Assembly (NCBI RefSeq): GCF_014218295.1
Contig: NZ_AP023287.1
Coordinates: forward strand, 4,960,001 to 5,024,000
Reading direction: 5' to 3'
From: Mycolicibacterium litorale
GTDB taxonomy: Bacteria > Actinomycetota > Actinomycetes > Mycobacteriales > Mycobacteriaceae
DNA length: 64,000 nt
A program made the position numbers and the translations under genes. This document shows positions 7,750-17,547 of this stretch, in pieces. How positions within the stretch are numbered: position 1 is the first letter of the stretch; each line of letters opens with the position of its first letter. Under the pieces are notes generated by a model. The model had not been told where the DNA came from and ran no database searches. It saw nothing but the letters and a program-made list of their open reading frames with translations.

Positions 7750-8490
7750 CTATCCCGCCGCGGCGGAGGCGATCTGCAGGGCCTCCCGGGCGCCCGCCTG
7801 CAGGGCCCGGCAGCTCAGGAGTATCCACGCCGTGAGGCCGTCGGGTGTGCCGGAGGCGAACCCCCGCGCAGCGGCCTGATAGTCCCCGGACTGGCGCATC
7901 CAGTACACCTCCGGAACGCCGAGCCCGTGCGGGTCCAGTCCGCTGGCGATCGTCACCAACCGCGACACCGCGCGGGCCACCACGCCGTCGGCGGTCCCGA
8001 ACGGCGCCAGCGTCAACAGCTCACCGTGCGCGACGGCCGCGAGGACCGGGGCGGGCACGCGGGAACCGCCGGTGAGGATCTCCACCAACAGTTCCAGCCG
8101 CGTACCCACGCCCGCGTCCGCGCGCGGCCTGCCGAGGTGTTCGTCGTCGGTGAGGTCGGCTGCCGCCAGCGCGTGCAACCGGGCCAGCGCCTGCAGCGGC
8201 GCCCGCTGCCACACGTCGACCAGTGCGGTCGCCCCGCCCTCGAGCGCCTGGGACACCCGCAGCGCCCCGGCCAGTACCGGGTCGGGCTCACCCGTCTCGG
8301 TCAGTTGCAGCGATCCGCCGTCGAGCACCGACGACGCCCGCGCCGCCCGCAGTGCCGCCTCCGCGGCGTTGGCCGGCCAGCCCCGCAGATTCGTGCGGTG
8401 CCGGTGCGCCTTGCCGAGGGCCTCACGCGCCTCGTCGCCGGCGGCCGCCACTCCGGGTAACTCGGCCAGCGGCGCCAACGGATCCGTCAT
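7750..8490 (-). CDS. Degenerate Fic-fold protein (Rv3662c-like), catalytic motif lost
   Basis: This 246-residue protein is normally annotated as conserved hypothetical. An N-terminal segment, AALRAARASSVLDGG (about 46-59), resembles the Fic N-terminal helix motif (E-A-x-x-SS-x-IEG). Residues 162-173, APFGTADGVVAR, line up with the Fic motif HPFxxGNGRxxR. Pro, Phe, the third Gly and the last Arg are kept, but the catalytic His is Ala162, Asn is Asp168 and the phosphate-binding Arg is Val170. The following GLGVPEVYWMRQSGDYQAAARGF and AWILLSCRAL also fit the Fic C-terminal layout. If correct it cannot catalyse AMP transfer as a canonical Fic enzyme does. The Fic relationship is my inference from motif order. 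Transcribed towards Ms1. Confidence 0.7.
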   Translation of the reverse strand: MTDPLAPLAELPGVAAAGDEAREALGKAHRHRTNLRGWPANAAEAALRAARASSVLDGGSLQLTETGEPDPVLAGALRVSQALEGGATALVDVWQRAPLQALARLHALAAADLTDDEHLGRPRADAGVGTRLELLVEILTGGSRVPAPVLAAVAHGELLTLAPFGTADGVVARAVSRLVTIASGLDPHGLGVPEVYWMRQSGDYQAAARGFASGTPDGLTAWILLSCRALQAGAREALQIASAAAG

Positions 8491-8498
8491 GGCTGCCC

Positions 8499-8504
8499 AC
8501 GGTA
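8499..8504 (-). promoter_or_regulatory. -10 element (TACCGT) for the Fic-like gene
   Basis: On the minus strand TACCGT ends 9 bases before the ATG at 8490, compatible with a leaderless or near-leaderless mRNA. Confidence 0.45.
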
Positions 8505-8597
8505 GTCGACCGCTGGGCTGGTGATTTCCGACGCTCGTCGCACGACACCGGCCGTCCGCAGGCGCTGATGTGAGGTCTCGATGTGGACGCCGGCCGC

Positions 8598-8613
8598 GGT
8601 GACTACCCTCACA
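8598..8613. promoter_or_regulatory. CRP-like palindrome covering the acs -10
   Basis: GGTGA-CTACCC-TCACA matches 9 of 10 fixed bases of TGTGA-N6-TCACA. The central six bases contain most of the TACCCT -10 element, so binding would block RNA polymerase. Confidence 0.55.
8604..8609 (+). promoter_or_regulatory. -10 element (TACCCT) of acs
   Basis: TACCCT ends 8 bases before the ATG at 8617, predicting a leaderless acs mRNA. This argues against the in-frame start at 8581. Confidence 0.6.
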
Positions 8614-8616
8614 TGT

Positions 8617-10578
<1,962 letters not shown>

Positions 10579-10594
10579 GCGCCGACAGCTCAGG

Positions 10595-11308
10595 TCAGCG
10601 GGCACCGACCGGGACGAAGCCCGAACCCGGCCGGTTCTTGGCGACGATGTCGGCCAGCTGGGTGTTGAACGACATCGTCACCGCGGGGGTGTGCAGCGGG
10701 ATGTACTTCACGACGCACGTCGGCAGCCCCTCGGTGTAGGCGCCGTGCAGCATGCCGACCAGCCGGTTGTCCACCGTGACCGGCGCCCCGGAGTCGCCGG
10801 GCTGACCGCACACCTGGTTGACGATCGTGCCCGGGTCCTCACCGGGCCCCCACGTCACCCCGCACGAGTAGCCGGTGGTGCGGCCGAGCTTGCACGCCAC
10901 CTGCCCGAGCGCGGGATCGGGTCCGAGGCCGTCGATCTGGAAGCCGTTGACGTTGTTGGTCGGGGTGACCTTCTGCGGATCGAATTGGATCACCGCGTAA
11001 TCGAGCGCTTCGTTGCCGGCGACCATGGTGCCCAGGATCCCCGCGTCGGGCACCCCTTCGGCCGCCACTGTCGCTCCCGGCCCCCCGCAGTGGGCGGACG
11101 TGAAGCCGATCAGGTTGCCGCGGTTGTCGTTACCGATGGTGGTCAGCGTGCAGAAGGACTGCCCGTTGACCACGATGCCGGAACCACCACCGAGCAGCAC
11201 CGGCCCGGCGGCACCGGCGGCGGGCGCCACGGCGAGTACACCGGCGAGGCAGAAGGCCATCGCCGCAACGATTGAAACCACCCGACGGTGTCCGGTACGC
11301 AATGTCAC
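10595..11308 (-). CDS. Secreted chymotrypsin-like serine protease (Rv3668c-like)
   Basis: This 237-residue protein starts at GTG after a GGGGGAG ribosome-binding site. A signal peptide (about 1-33, ending AGAAG) precedes an S1-family domain. The catalytic triad is visible as His73 (FTSAHC), Asp103 (ALDYAV) and Ser173 (GQPGDSGAPV). Cys pairs at 53/74, 139/149 and 167/198 suggest disulfides, consistent with export. Upstream TAGACT on the minus strand, about 45 bases before the start, could be the -10, so unlike its neighbours this gene has a leader. Substrate unknown. Confidence 0.88.
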   Translation of the reverse strand: MTLRTGHRRVVSIVAAMAFCLAGVLAVAPAAGAAGPVLLGGGSGIVVNGQSFCTLTTIGNDNRGNLIGFTSAHCGGPGATVAAEGVPDAGILGTMVAGNEALDYAVIQFDPQKVTPTNNVNGFQIDGLGPDPALGQVACKLGRTTGYSCGVTWGPGEDPGTIVNQVCGQPGDSGAPVTVDNRLVGMLHGAYTEGLPTCVVKYIPLHTPAVTMSFNTQLADIVAKNRPGSGFVPVGAR

Positions 11309-11431
11309 TCCCCCATCGATGTCCCCGACCCGCCTGGTGATCGGCTCAGTCTATCGTCGGCCGGGATCGTTTAGCCGATCCCCACATGGCAACATGAAGC
11401 CCGACCCACACCACAGCGGGAGGAAGTGTCC

Positions 11432-11944
11432 GTGAGCCGAGGCGATCGCAAGAACGGCGTGCCCACCACCGTCACGTCTATTCCGCTGGTGGATCCGCAT
11501 GCGCCCAAACCCGATCCCTCGATCGGCGATCTCGTCAAGGACGCCACGTCGCAGGTGTCGACGCTGGTGCGCGCCGAGGTCGAACTCGCCAAGGCCGAGA
11601 TCACCCGTGACGTCAAGAAGGGTCTGACCGGCAGCGTCTTCTTCATCGCCGCCCTGGTCGTGCTGTTCTACTCGACGTTCTTCTTCTTCTTCTTCGTCGC
11701 CGAACTGCTCGACACCTGGTTGTGGCGGTGGGCGTCGTTCCTGATCGTGTTCGGCGTCATGGTGGTCGTCACCGCACTGCTGGCGCTGCTCGGATACCTC
11801 AAGGTGCGCCGGATCCGCGGCCCGCGCAAGACCATCGAGTCGGTCAAGGAGACGCGCGAGGCGCTCACCCCGGGCCACGACAAGGCGCCGAAGGCGGTCG
11901 CGATCTCCGACGGTCAGAAGACCGGCGACCCGTCCGGCTGGTAA
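11432..11944 (+). CDS. Phage holin-like / DUF1469 membrane protein (Rv3669-like)
   Basis: This 170-residue protein has an N-terminal amphipathic helix (SIGDLVKDATSQVSTLVRAEVELAKAEI), then two membrane segments: SVFFIAALVVLFYSTFFFFFFVAELL, with six consecutive Phe, and ASFLIVFGVMVVVTALLALLGYL. A basic/acidic cytoplasmic tail follows. DUF1469 (holin superfamily III) proteins are common in actinobacteria, but their role is not established. GTG 11432 is preferred to GTG 11426 because the GGGAGGA site at 11418-11424 is then 7 bases upstream. The stop overlaps the next ATG (TAATG), so the gene is co-translated with ephE. Confidence 0.85.
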   Translation: MSRGDRKNGVPTTVTSIPLVDPHAPKPDPSIGDLVKDATSQVSTLVRAEVELAKAEITRDVKKGLTGSVFFIAALVVLFYSTFFFFFFVAELLDTWLWRWASFLIVFGVMVVVTALLALLGYLKVRRIRGPRKTIESVKETREALTPGHDKAPKAVAISDGQKTGDPSGW

Positions 11945-12906
11945 TGCCGCCACCCGATCCGTCGGTCGTCCGGATCGACGGTCCGTGGCGTCATCTCGAG
12001 GTCCACGCCAACGGCATCCGCTTCCACGTCGTCGAGGCGGACTCGCCGGATGCGGCCACCGTGCCGCTCACCGAACGGCCGCTGGTCATCCTGCTGCACG
12101 GCTTCGGGTCCTTCTGGTGGTCGTGGCGACACCAGCTGCGCGGTCTGAGCGGTGCCCGTGTGGTGGCCGTGGATCTGCGCGGGTACGGCGGCAGCGACAA
12201 ACCGCCCCGCGGCTACGACGGGTGGACGCTGGCCGGTGACACCGCCGGCCTGGTCCGCGCGCTGGGCCACCGCACCGCGACGCTGGTCGGCCACGCCGAC
12301 GGCGGGCTGGTGTGCTGGGCGACGTCGGTGCTGCACCCCCGCGTCGTCCGCGCGATCGCGGTCGTCAGCTCCCCCCATCCCGCCGCGCTGCGCACGTCGG
12401 TGACGCGGCGCCGCGACCAGGGCCGCGCGCTGCTTCCGTCGCTGCTGCGCTACCAGCTGCCCATATGGCCCGAACGGGCGCTGACCCGGCACGACGGTGC
12501 GGCGCTGGAAAGCCTGGTGCGGGCCAGGTCGAGTGCGAGATGGCAGGGCACCGACGACTTCACGGAGACGATCGGGCACCTCCGCCAGGCCATCCAGATC
12601 CCGTCGGCGGCGCACTCCGCGCTGGAGTACCAACGCTGGGCGGTGCGCAGCCAACTACGCGCCGAGGGACGGCGGTTCATGCGGTTGATGAAGCGGCCGC
12701 TGGTGGTGCCGATGCTGCATCTGCGCGGCGACGCCGATCCGTACGTCCTCGCCGACCCCGTGGACCGCACCCAGCACTTCACCCCGCACGGGCGTTACGT
12801 ATCGCTGCGCGGCGCAGGCCATTACGGCCATGAGGAAGCACCCGACGACGTCAACGAGCAGCTCGGCCGGTTCCTCGGCCAGGTGTACGGCCGCCAGGTC
12901 AGCTGA
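11944..12906 (+). CDS. ephE: Epoxide hydrolase-type alpha/beta hydrolase EphE (Rv3670-like)
   Basis: This 320-residue cytoplasmic alpha/beta hydrolase has the oxyanion-hole motif HGFGSFWWSWRHQL (52-65). The nucleophile elbow is GHADGG, with Asp119 in the place of Ser, which is the feature of epoxide hydrolases and dehalogenases. The charge-relay acid is in HLRGDADPYV and the His in GAGHYGHEE. Overlap with the preceding stop codon (TAATG) and an 8-base overlap with the convergent marP mark a compact locus. The epoxide substrate is not known. Confidence 0.9.
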   Translation: MPPPDPSVVRIDGPWRHLEVHANGIRFHVVEADSPDAATVPLTERPLVILLHGFGSFWWSWRHQLRGLSGARVVAVDLRGYGGSDKPPRGYDGWTLAGDTAGLVRALGHRTATLVGHADGGLVCWATSVLHPRVVRAIAVVSSPHPAALRTSVTRRRDQGRALLPSLLRYQLPIWPERALTRHDGAALESLVRARSSARWQGTDDFTETIGHLRQAIQIPSAAHSALEYQRWAVRSQLRAEGRRFMRLMKRPLVVPMLHLRGDADPYVLADPVDRTQHFTPHGRYVSLRGAGHYGHEEAPDDVNEQLGRFLGQVYGRQVS

Positions 12907-14086
12907 CGCAGACCCCGGTCGGCACCCGCGCGGTGTTGCCCACCTTCGCCAGTTGGTGCGCCACCTCGTCGGAGGTCAGCACGAATCCGGTGTCGGCGTC
13001 GTCGACCGCCGCGCCGAACACCACACCGAGCACCTTGCCGCCGCGGTTGATCATCGGGCCGCCTGAATTACCCTGACGCACAGTGCCTCTGATCGTGTAC
13101 ACCTCGCGGGTGACGGTGGTCTTGCGGTAGATGTCGGGGCCGTTGAGCTCGATGGTCTCGCGGATCCGCGCGGGCGTGGCGGTGAAATCGCCGCCTCCGG
13201 GATAACCCATCACGATGGCATCGGTTCCGGGCGGCGCCAATTCGTCGACGAACGGCAGAGGCGCCGCGGGCAGGTCGGGGACGTCGAGGATCGAGATGTC
13301 GGCGTTCGGGTCGTAGGACACCACGAACGCGTCGTAGGTCTGGCCGTCGACCTCCACGGTGACGCTCTCGGATCCGGCGACGACGTGCGCGTTGGACATC
13401 ACCCGGTTGGGCGACACCACGAACCCGGTGCCTTCGAGCACCTTCTGGCACCCCGGTGCGACGCCGCGGATCTTCACCACGCTGCCGCGGGTGGCACCGA
13501 CGACGGCATCGGTGGCGAGCGCCGCGTCCGGGGCGTCGACCGTCGCGATCGGGGTGCGGCCGAACGGTTCGAGGACCTCGGGCAGCCCCGAGGTGTCGAG
13601 CAGACCCGACAATCGGGTGGGCACCGACTTCAGCCACGGCGGCGCCACCTGGTCCACCTCCGCCAGCACCCGCGAACCCTTCACGGCGGCCGCGAGGTTG
13701 GGTTGGTCCGACGCCGTCAGCGGGGTCGCCAGCAGCCAGGAGGCGAGCAGCACCGCGACGATCTGCAGACCGACCCCGATGACCGAGTCGAACAGGCGCA
13801 GGGTGCGGTTGCGGATCGCCCCGCGCACCGCGCGGCCGAGGACCACGCCGGCGATCTCGCCGATCACCACCAGCGCGAGGATCAGGAACAGCGCCGCGAA
13901 CAGCTTGGTCCTCGGCCCGCTGATGTGGGTGACCACGTGGGGGGCGAGCAGCACGCCGGCGACCGCGCCGAGCACCACGCCGATGAACGACATGAGGGAC
14001 CCCAGCGCGCCCGAACGCCACCCGGAAATGGCGGCGACGAAGGCGACGGCGAGGACGAGGAGGTCAAGCCACTGAGAAGGTGTCAT
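12899..14086 (-). CDS. marP: Membrane serine protease MarP (acid resistance periplasmic protease)
   Basis: This 395-residue protein has four N-terminal membrane helices of CvpA type (about 5-125) and a periplasmic trypsin-like domain (about 180-395). The triad is His234 (SNAHVV), Asp263 (NADISILDV) and Ser341 (RQGNSGGPM). Cys213 and Cys393 sit where M. tuberculosis MarP (Rv3671c) forms a regulatory disulfide. MarP is needed in M. tuberculosis for pH homeostasis and cleaves the peptidoglycan hydrolase RipA. The gene overlaps the upstream Nudix stop by 4 bases, and the Nudix, thioredoxin-like and marP genes form a run. Confidence 0.95.
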   Translation of the reverse strand: MTPSQWLDLLVLAVAFVAAISGWRSGALGSLMSFIGVVLGAVAGVLLAPHVVTHISGPRTKLFAALFLILALVVIGEIAGVVLGRAVRGAIRNRTLRLFDSVIGVGLQIVAVLLASWLLATPLTASDQPNLAAAVKGSRVLAEVDQVAPPWLKSVPTRLSGLLDTSGLPEVLEPFGRTPIATVDAPDAALATDAVVGATRGSVVKIRGVAPGCQKVLEGTGFVVSPNRVMSNAHVVAGSESVTVEVDGQTYDAFVVSYDPNADISILDVPDLPAAPLPFVDELAPPGTDAIVMGYPGGGDFTATPARIRETIELNGPDIYRKTTVTREVYTIRGTVRQGNSGGPMINRGGKVLGVVFGAAVDDADTGFVLTSDEVAHQLAKVGNTARVPTGVCVS

Positions 14087-14862
14087 TGTTGGGACTCACC
14101 GTAACCGGCATCGTGGCCGACGAGGGCCATTGCCTCGTCGAGTCCGCGCACGTCGTCGGTATTCCACGGCACCGCCCAGCCCGCGACGTCGAGGATCGCC
14201 GAGATGACCTGGCCGGTGAACCCCCACACCAGCATCTGGTTGAGCAGGAACGCCGGGCCCGCCCACCTGCGGGAATTGGCGTCGCGGTACACCATCAGCC
14301 GGTTCTCCGGGTTGACGAACGCACGCACCGGCACCCGCGCCACGATCGCGGTCTCGGATTCGTCGACCACCGACACCGGCCCCGGGTCGGGCGAATAGGC
14401 CAGCACCGGCACGACGTGGAACCCCGACGGCGGGATGAACATGCGCTGCAGCGTCGCGAGCGGCTGGACCCGTCCGCCGTCGAGGCCGGTCTCCTCGTTG
14501 GCCTCGCGCAGCGCGGTGTGGACGGGGCCCTCGTCGCCGGGATCGGTCGCGCCGCCGGGGAACGCGGCCTGGCCGGCGTGGTGACGCAGGGTCGACGCCC
14601 GCACGGTCAGCAGGAGGTCGGCGTCGTCGGGCAGCCCCTGCCCGGCGTCGCGCGGCCCGGAGAACAACACCAGGACGGCGGCGTCGCGTTTGGTCCCGGT
14701 GACCGTGGCGGTGGCGTTGGCGGCGGTCAGCGCGGTCAGGACGTCCGGCGGCACCCGGCGGCGGTAGGCGCGCGGCACCCCGTCGGTGTTGTCGACCAGC
14801 GGTCGCAGCCAGGCTGGGGCGGCGTCGGGCGCCAAGCGGTGCCCGTCGCGCGTGGCGCTCAC
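14083..14862 (-). CDS. Nudix hydrolase, CoA pyrophosphatase-like (Rv3672c-like)
   Basis: This 259-residue protein has a Nudix box beginning GATDPGDEGPVHTALREANEETGL, with the REXNEETGL core complete. It is preceded by LRHHAGQAAFPGG, which matches the NUDT7/YeaB-type CoA pyrophosphatase pattern (LXXHXGXXXFPGG). Such enzymes split CoA and its derivatives to 3',5'-ADP and phosphopantetheine. The assignment comes from the motif combination. The ATG at 14862 overlaps the upstream gene's stop by 4 bases. Confidence 0.87.
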   Translation of the reverse strand: MSATRDGHRLAPDAAPAWLRPLVDNTDGVPRAYRRRVPPDVLTALTAANATATVTGTKRDAAVLVLFSGPRDAGQGLPDDADLLLTVRASTLRHHAGQAAFPGGATDPGDEGPVHTALREANEETGLDGGRVQPLATLQRMFIPPSGFHVVPVLAYSPDPGPVSVVDESETAIVARVPVRAFVNPENRLMVYRDANSRRWAGPAFLLNQMLVWGFTGQVISAILDVAGWAVPWNTDDVRGLDEAMALVGHDAGYGESQQ

Positions 14863-15506
14863 CCCGGCTCTCCCATCGTCTGATCCACCGCTGCCTCGAT
14901 CTCGTCGGCGGTGGCGAAGGACCGCGGCACAATTCCGGCAACGCTACCGTCCGGACGCAGCACGACCGTCGCAGGCATCACATTCGGTGCCCTGACCGCC
15001 GCGGCGACCAGCCGGCGCCCGTCCTGCAGCGTGGGCAGCCGCACCCCGAGTTCGGCCAGCCGCAACAGACCCGCGGCCTCGTTCTCGTCCTGGTGGACGG
15101 TCACCACCGTCACCGCGTCACCGACCCGGCGCTGGTATTCGGCCATCGCGGGCAGTTCGTCGGCGCAGGGCCCGCACCAGTAGGCCCACAGGTTGAGCAC
15201 CACCGTCTTTCCGGCCAGTGCCCGCGCGACGTCGACCATCTGCCCGTCACCGGCGCACTCCAGCGTGATACCGCGCAGCGCTTCCGGTCCCGCGCCCGCA
15301 CCCGGTGCGGGGCACGGCGGCAGGTGGGCCTCGGCGCGCGGTCCGGCCAGCGCCTCGGGGGTGTCGGCCTCTCGATGGTCGCGCGCGGGAGCGGGACCGT
15401 CGCGGCGCGTGGGGGCGGGATCCTCCGCCAGCTGCAACGACAGCGCGACCACCAGGGCGAGCGCGACGGCGAGCACGGCAACAGTCCAGCGGGCCGAAGT
15501 GCTCAT
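14859..15506 (-). CDS. Membrane-anchored thioredoxin/TlpA-like protein (Rv3673c-like)
   Basis: This 215-residue protein has an N-terminal signal anchor (ARWTVAVLAVALALVVALSL), a Pro/Arg-rich linker (about 28-65) and a thioredoxin fold. The active site is WAYWCGPC (Cys111, Cys114). The cis-Pro region reads VMPATVVLRPDG. It probably faces the periplasm and handles thiol-disulfide exchange. MarP, whose activity depends on a disulfide, is encoded two genes downstream in the same run, so a functional link is possible but unproven. Confidence 0.85.
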   Translation of the reverse strand: MSTSARWTVAVLAVALALVVALSLQLAEDPAPTRRDGPAPARDHREADTPEALAGPRAEAHLPPCPAPGAGAGPEALRGITLECAGDGQMVDVARALAGKTVVLNLWAYWCGPCADELPAMAEYQRRVGDAVTVVTVHQDENEAAGLLRLAELGVRLPTLQDGRRLVAAAVRAPNVMPATVVLRPDGSVAGIVPRSFATADEIEAAVDQTMGEPG

Positions 15507-15523
15507 GGCAGGAAGGGACCGGC

Positions 15524-16333
15524 CTACAGGCCGGCGAGGGCGAGCAGGTGGTCGGTTTCCGGGCCTTTGACCAGCGGGGCGGCGGCCCCGGGGTCGGTCG
15601 GGCCGATGCCGAACGACGGGCAGTCCTTGGCCAGCACGCAGACCCCGCAGGCGGGCTTGCGGGCATGGCAGACGCGTCGGCCGTGGAAGATCACCCGGTG
15701 GCTCAGCAGCGTCCACTCGCTGCGTTCGATGAGTTTCCCGACGGCGTGTTCGACCTTCACCGGGTCTTCCTCGCTGGTCCACCGCCAGCGGCGGACCAGC
15801 CTGCCGAAGTGGGTGTCGACGGTGATGCCCGGAACGTCGAAGGCGTTGCCGAGGATGACGTTGGCGGTCTTGCGGCCCACCCCCGGCAGCGTCACCAGGT
15901 CGTCGATGTTCCCGGGCACCTGGCCGTCGAATCGCTCGACGAGTTCCTGACCGAGCCGGATCAGCGAGTTGGCCTTGTTGCGGTAGAAGCCGGTCGGCCG
16001 GATCAGCTCCTCGAGTTCGGTGCGGTCGGCCTGGGCGTAGTCGAGCGCGGTCCGGTACTTCTTGAACAGCGCGGGAGTCGTCAGGTTGACGCGTTTGTCG
16101 GTGCTCTGCGCGGACAGGATGGTCGCCACCGCGAGTTCCAGCGGATTGGTGAAGTCGAGTTCGCAGTACACATGCGGAAACGCTTCGGCCAGAGTGCGAT
16201 TCATCCGGCGGGCCCGGCGCACGAGGCCGAGCGGGGTTTCGTTGTCCCATTTCCTGGCGGTCGGACGCCGCGCCGGCTTCGGCTCGGCCGGAGAGCCGGC
16301 CGACTTCTCGGCGGGAGACGCACCTGCGGTCAC
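15524..16333 (-). CDS. nth: Endonuclease III (DNA glycosylase/AP lyase)
   Basis: The protein is 269 residues from the GTG at 16333. It excises oxidised pyrimidines and cuts the abasic site in base excision repair. The helix-hairpin-helix [17 protein letters not shown] contains the catalytic Lys (155), and Asp173 lies in GITVDTH. The 4Fe-4S ligands are C-x6-C-x2-C-x5-C at 222, 229, 232 and 238 ([17 protein letters not shown]). The N-terminal tail (about 1-28, Ala/Pro/Lys-rich) is longer than in M. tuberculosis Nth. GTG 16333 is chosen over ATG 16363 because a TACGCT element lies 8 bases upstream and overlaps the extended reading frame. Confidence 0.95.
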   Translation of the reverse strand: MTAGASPAEKSAGSPAEPKPARRPTARKWDNETPLGLVRRARRMNRTLAEAFPHVYCELDFTNPLELAVATILSAQSTDKRVNLTTPALFKKYRTALDYAQADRTELEELIRPTGFYRNKANSLIRLGQELVERFDGQVPGNIDDLVTLPGVGRKTANVILGNAFDVPGITVDTHFGRLVRRWRWTSEEDPVKVEHAVGKLIERSEWTLLSHRVIFHGRRVCHARKPACGVCVLAKDCPSFGIGPTDPGAAAPLVKGPETDHLLALAGL

Positions 16334-16340
16334 GCACGCC

Positions 16341-16346
16341 AGCGTA
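16341..16346 (-). promoter_or_regulatory. -10 element (TACGCT) deciding the nth start
   Basis: On the minus strand TACGCT ends 8 bases before GTG 16333. A leaderless mRNA from here could not encode the residues upstream of that GTG. Confidence 0.55.
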
Positions 16347-16440
16347 GGCGAGACCGCCGACATCGACCGCGGGCGAGGTGGTCGATACCGGTGACGATTC
16401 GTGATCGCGATGAGACCTTGGCCCGGTTTACTTCTGCGTT

Positions 16441-16716
16441 GTGTCCTGGTTGCTCGTGGCGTTCATCCCCTGGTTGCTGATGGTGGCAACGTTCGGGCTG
16501 CAGCGAGTGGAATCCGGTCTCGTCCGCGACACCATGACGACATCGGATGTCGACGACTTCCTCGAGCAAGCCGAGGCCGCTCGCCAGCAAAACCGGCCGG
16601 AACCGGTTGAGACCCTTCCGACCCGGATGCCGACCGATGGTTTGCCGACGCGGGTGTACATACCACAGCCGACGAATCCGCAGTTTCAGCCGACCCGTCA
16701 CGTCAATCGTGTGTAG
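16441..16716 (+). CDS. Small membrane protein (Rv3675-like)
   Basis: This 91-residue protein starts at GTG. One N-terminal membrane segment ([19 protein letters not shown]) is followed by a hydrophilic tail rich in Pro, Gln and Arg ([21 protein letters not shown]). The tail is probably cytoplasmic or disordered. It lies directly upstream of crp on the same strand, 105 bases away, as Rv3675 does in M. tuberculosis. Function is not known. A weak TACTTC at about 16430 is one base off TANNNT. Confidence 0.75.
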   Translation: MSWLLVAFIPWLLMVATFGLQRVESGLVRDTMTTSDVDDFLEQAEAARQQNRPEPVETLPTRMPTDGLPTRVYIPQPTNPQFQPTRHVNRV

Positions 16717-16821
16717 CGTTGGCACGTTGCGAAACGGCATACCTCTACACTGAGCACGCTAACCAAGAAGAGGTCGGCTTCATTTCAGTATCAATCAACC
16801 CAACAGCTTAAGAGGGGCAAC

Positions 16822-17496
16822 GTGGACGAGATCCTGGCGCGGGCCGGAATCTTCCAGGGAGTCGAACCCAGCGCCGTTTCCGCGCTCACCAAGCAATTGC
16901 AGCCCGTCGACTTCCCGCGCGGACACACCGTGTTCGCCGAGGGTGAGCCCGGCGACCGGCTCTACATCATCATCAACGGCAAGGTGAAGATCGGTCGCCG
17001 GTCCCCCGACGGTCGCGAGAACCTCCTCACGATCATGGGTCCGAGCGACATGTTCGGCGAGCTGTCGATCTTCGACCCGGGGCCGCGGACGTCGAGCGCC
17101 ACCACCATCACCGAGGTGCGCGCCGTGTCCATGGACCGCGAAGCGCTGCGCGCCTGGATCGCCGACCGCCCCGAGATCGCCGAGCAGCTGCTGCGCGTGC
17201 TGGCCCGCCGGCTGCGCCGCACCAACAACAACCTCGCCGACCTGATCTTCACCGACGTGCCGGGACGCGTGGCCAAGCAGCTGCTGCAGCTCGCGCAGCG
17301 GTTCGGCACGCAGGAGGGCGGCGCCCTGCGCGTCACCCACGACCTGACGCAGGAGGAGATCGCCCAGCTCGTCGGCGCCTCCCGCGAGACCGTGAACAAG
17401 GCACTGGCCGACTTCGCCCACCGCGGCTGGATCCGCCTCGAGGGCAAGAGCGTGCTGATCAGCGACTCCGAGCGGCTGGCTCGCCGAGCCCGCTAG
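16822..17496 (+). CDS. crp: cAMP receptor protein (CRP/FNR-family global regulator)
   Basis: This 224-residue protein starts at GTG. The cyclic-nucleotide-binding domain (about 1-115) includes the phosphate-binding cassette [16 protein letters not shown], with Glu80, Arg89 and Thr90. A long dimer helix (110-140) leads to a winged helix whose recognition helix lies in [20 protein letters not shown] (176-195). This matches Rv3676, which binds TGTGA-N6-TCACA. The 105-base upstream gap contains TACACT near 16745, giving a leader of about 70 bases with an AGAGGGGC ribosome-binding site. Candidate CRP sites in this window are at acs and Ms1. Confidence 0.97.
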   Translation: MDEILARAGIFQGVEPSAVSALTKQLQPVDFPRGHTVFAEGEPGDRLYIIINGKVKIGRRSPDGRENLLTIMGPSDMFGELSIFDPGPRTSSATTITEVRAVSMDREALRAWIADRPEIAEQLLRVLARRLRRTNNNLADLIFTDVPGRVAKQLLQLAQRFGTQEGGALRVTHDLTQEEIAQLVGASRETVNKALADFAHRGWIRLEGKSVLISDSERLARRAR

Positions 17497-17502
17497 CGAT
17501 TC

Positions 17503-17541
17503 GTGCACGATCCGGAGCGGTCACCGCTGCGGATCGTGCAC
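17503..17541. terminator. Long perfect hairpin between convergent crp and MBL genes
   Basis: A 12-bp perfect stem (17503-17514 with 17530-17541) has an inner 5-bp stem (AGCGG with CCGCT) nested in its loop. There is no U-tract. Its position 7 bases after the crp stop and 7 before the convergent gene's stop suggests a bidirectional terminator. Confidence 0.7.
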
Positions 17542-17547
17542 AACCGC

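Noticed and set aside
7669..8460. 263-residue plus-strand frame overlapping Ms1 and the Fic-like gene
   Set aside because: It is antisense to the conserved Rv3662c-like gene and has the Gln/Arg-rich composition typical of shadow frames.
8581..8616. Acs start at 8581 (MWTPAAVTTLTC extension)
   Set aside because: The extension covers the -10 element and CRP-like site and has no counterpart in Acs proteins. ATG 8617 matches the family N terminus.
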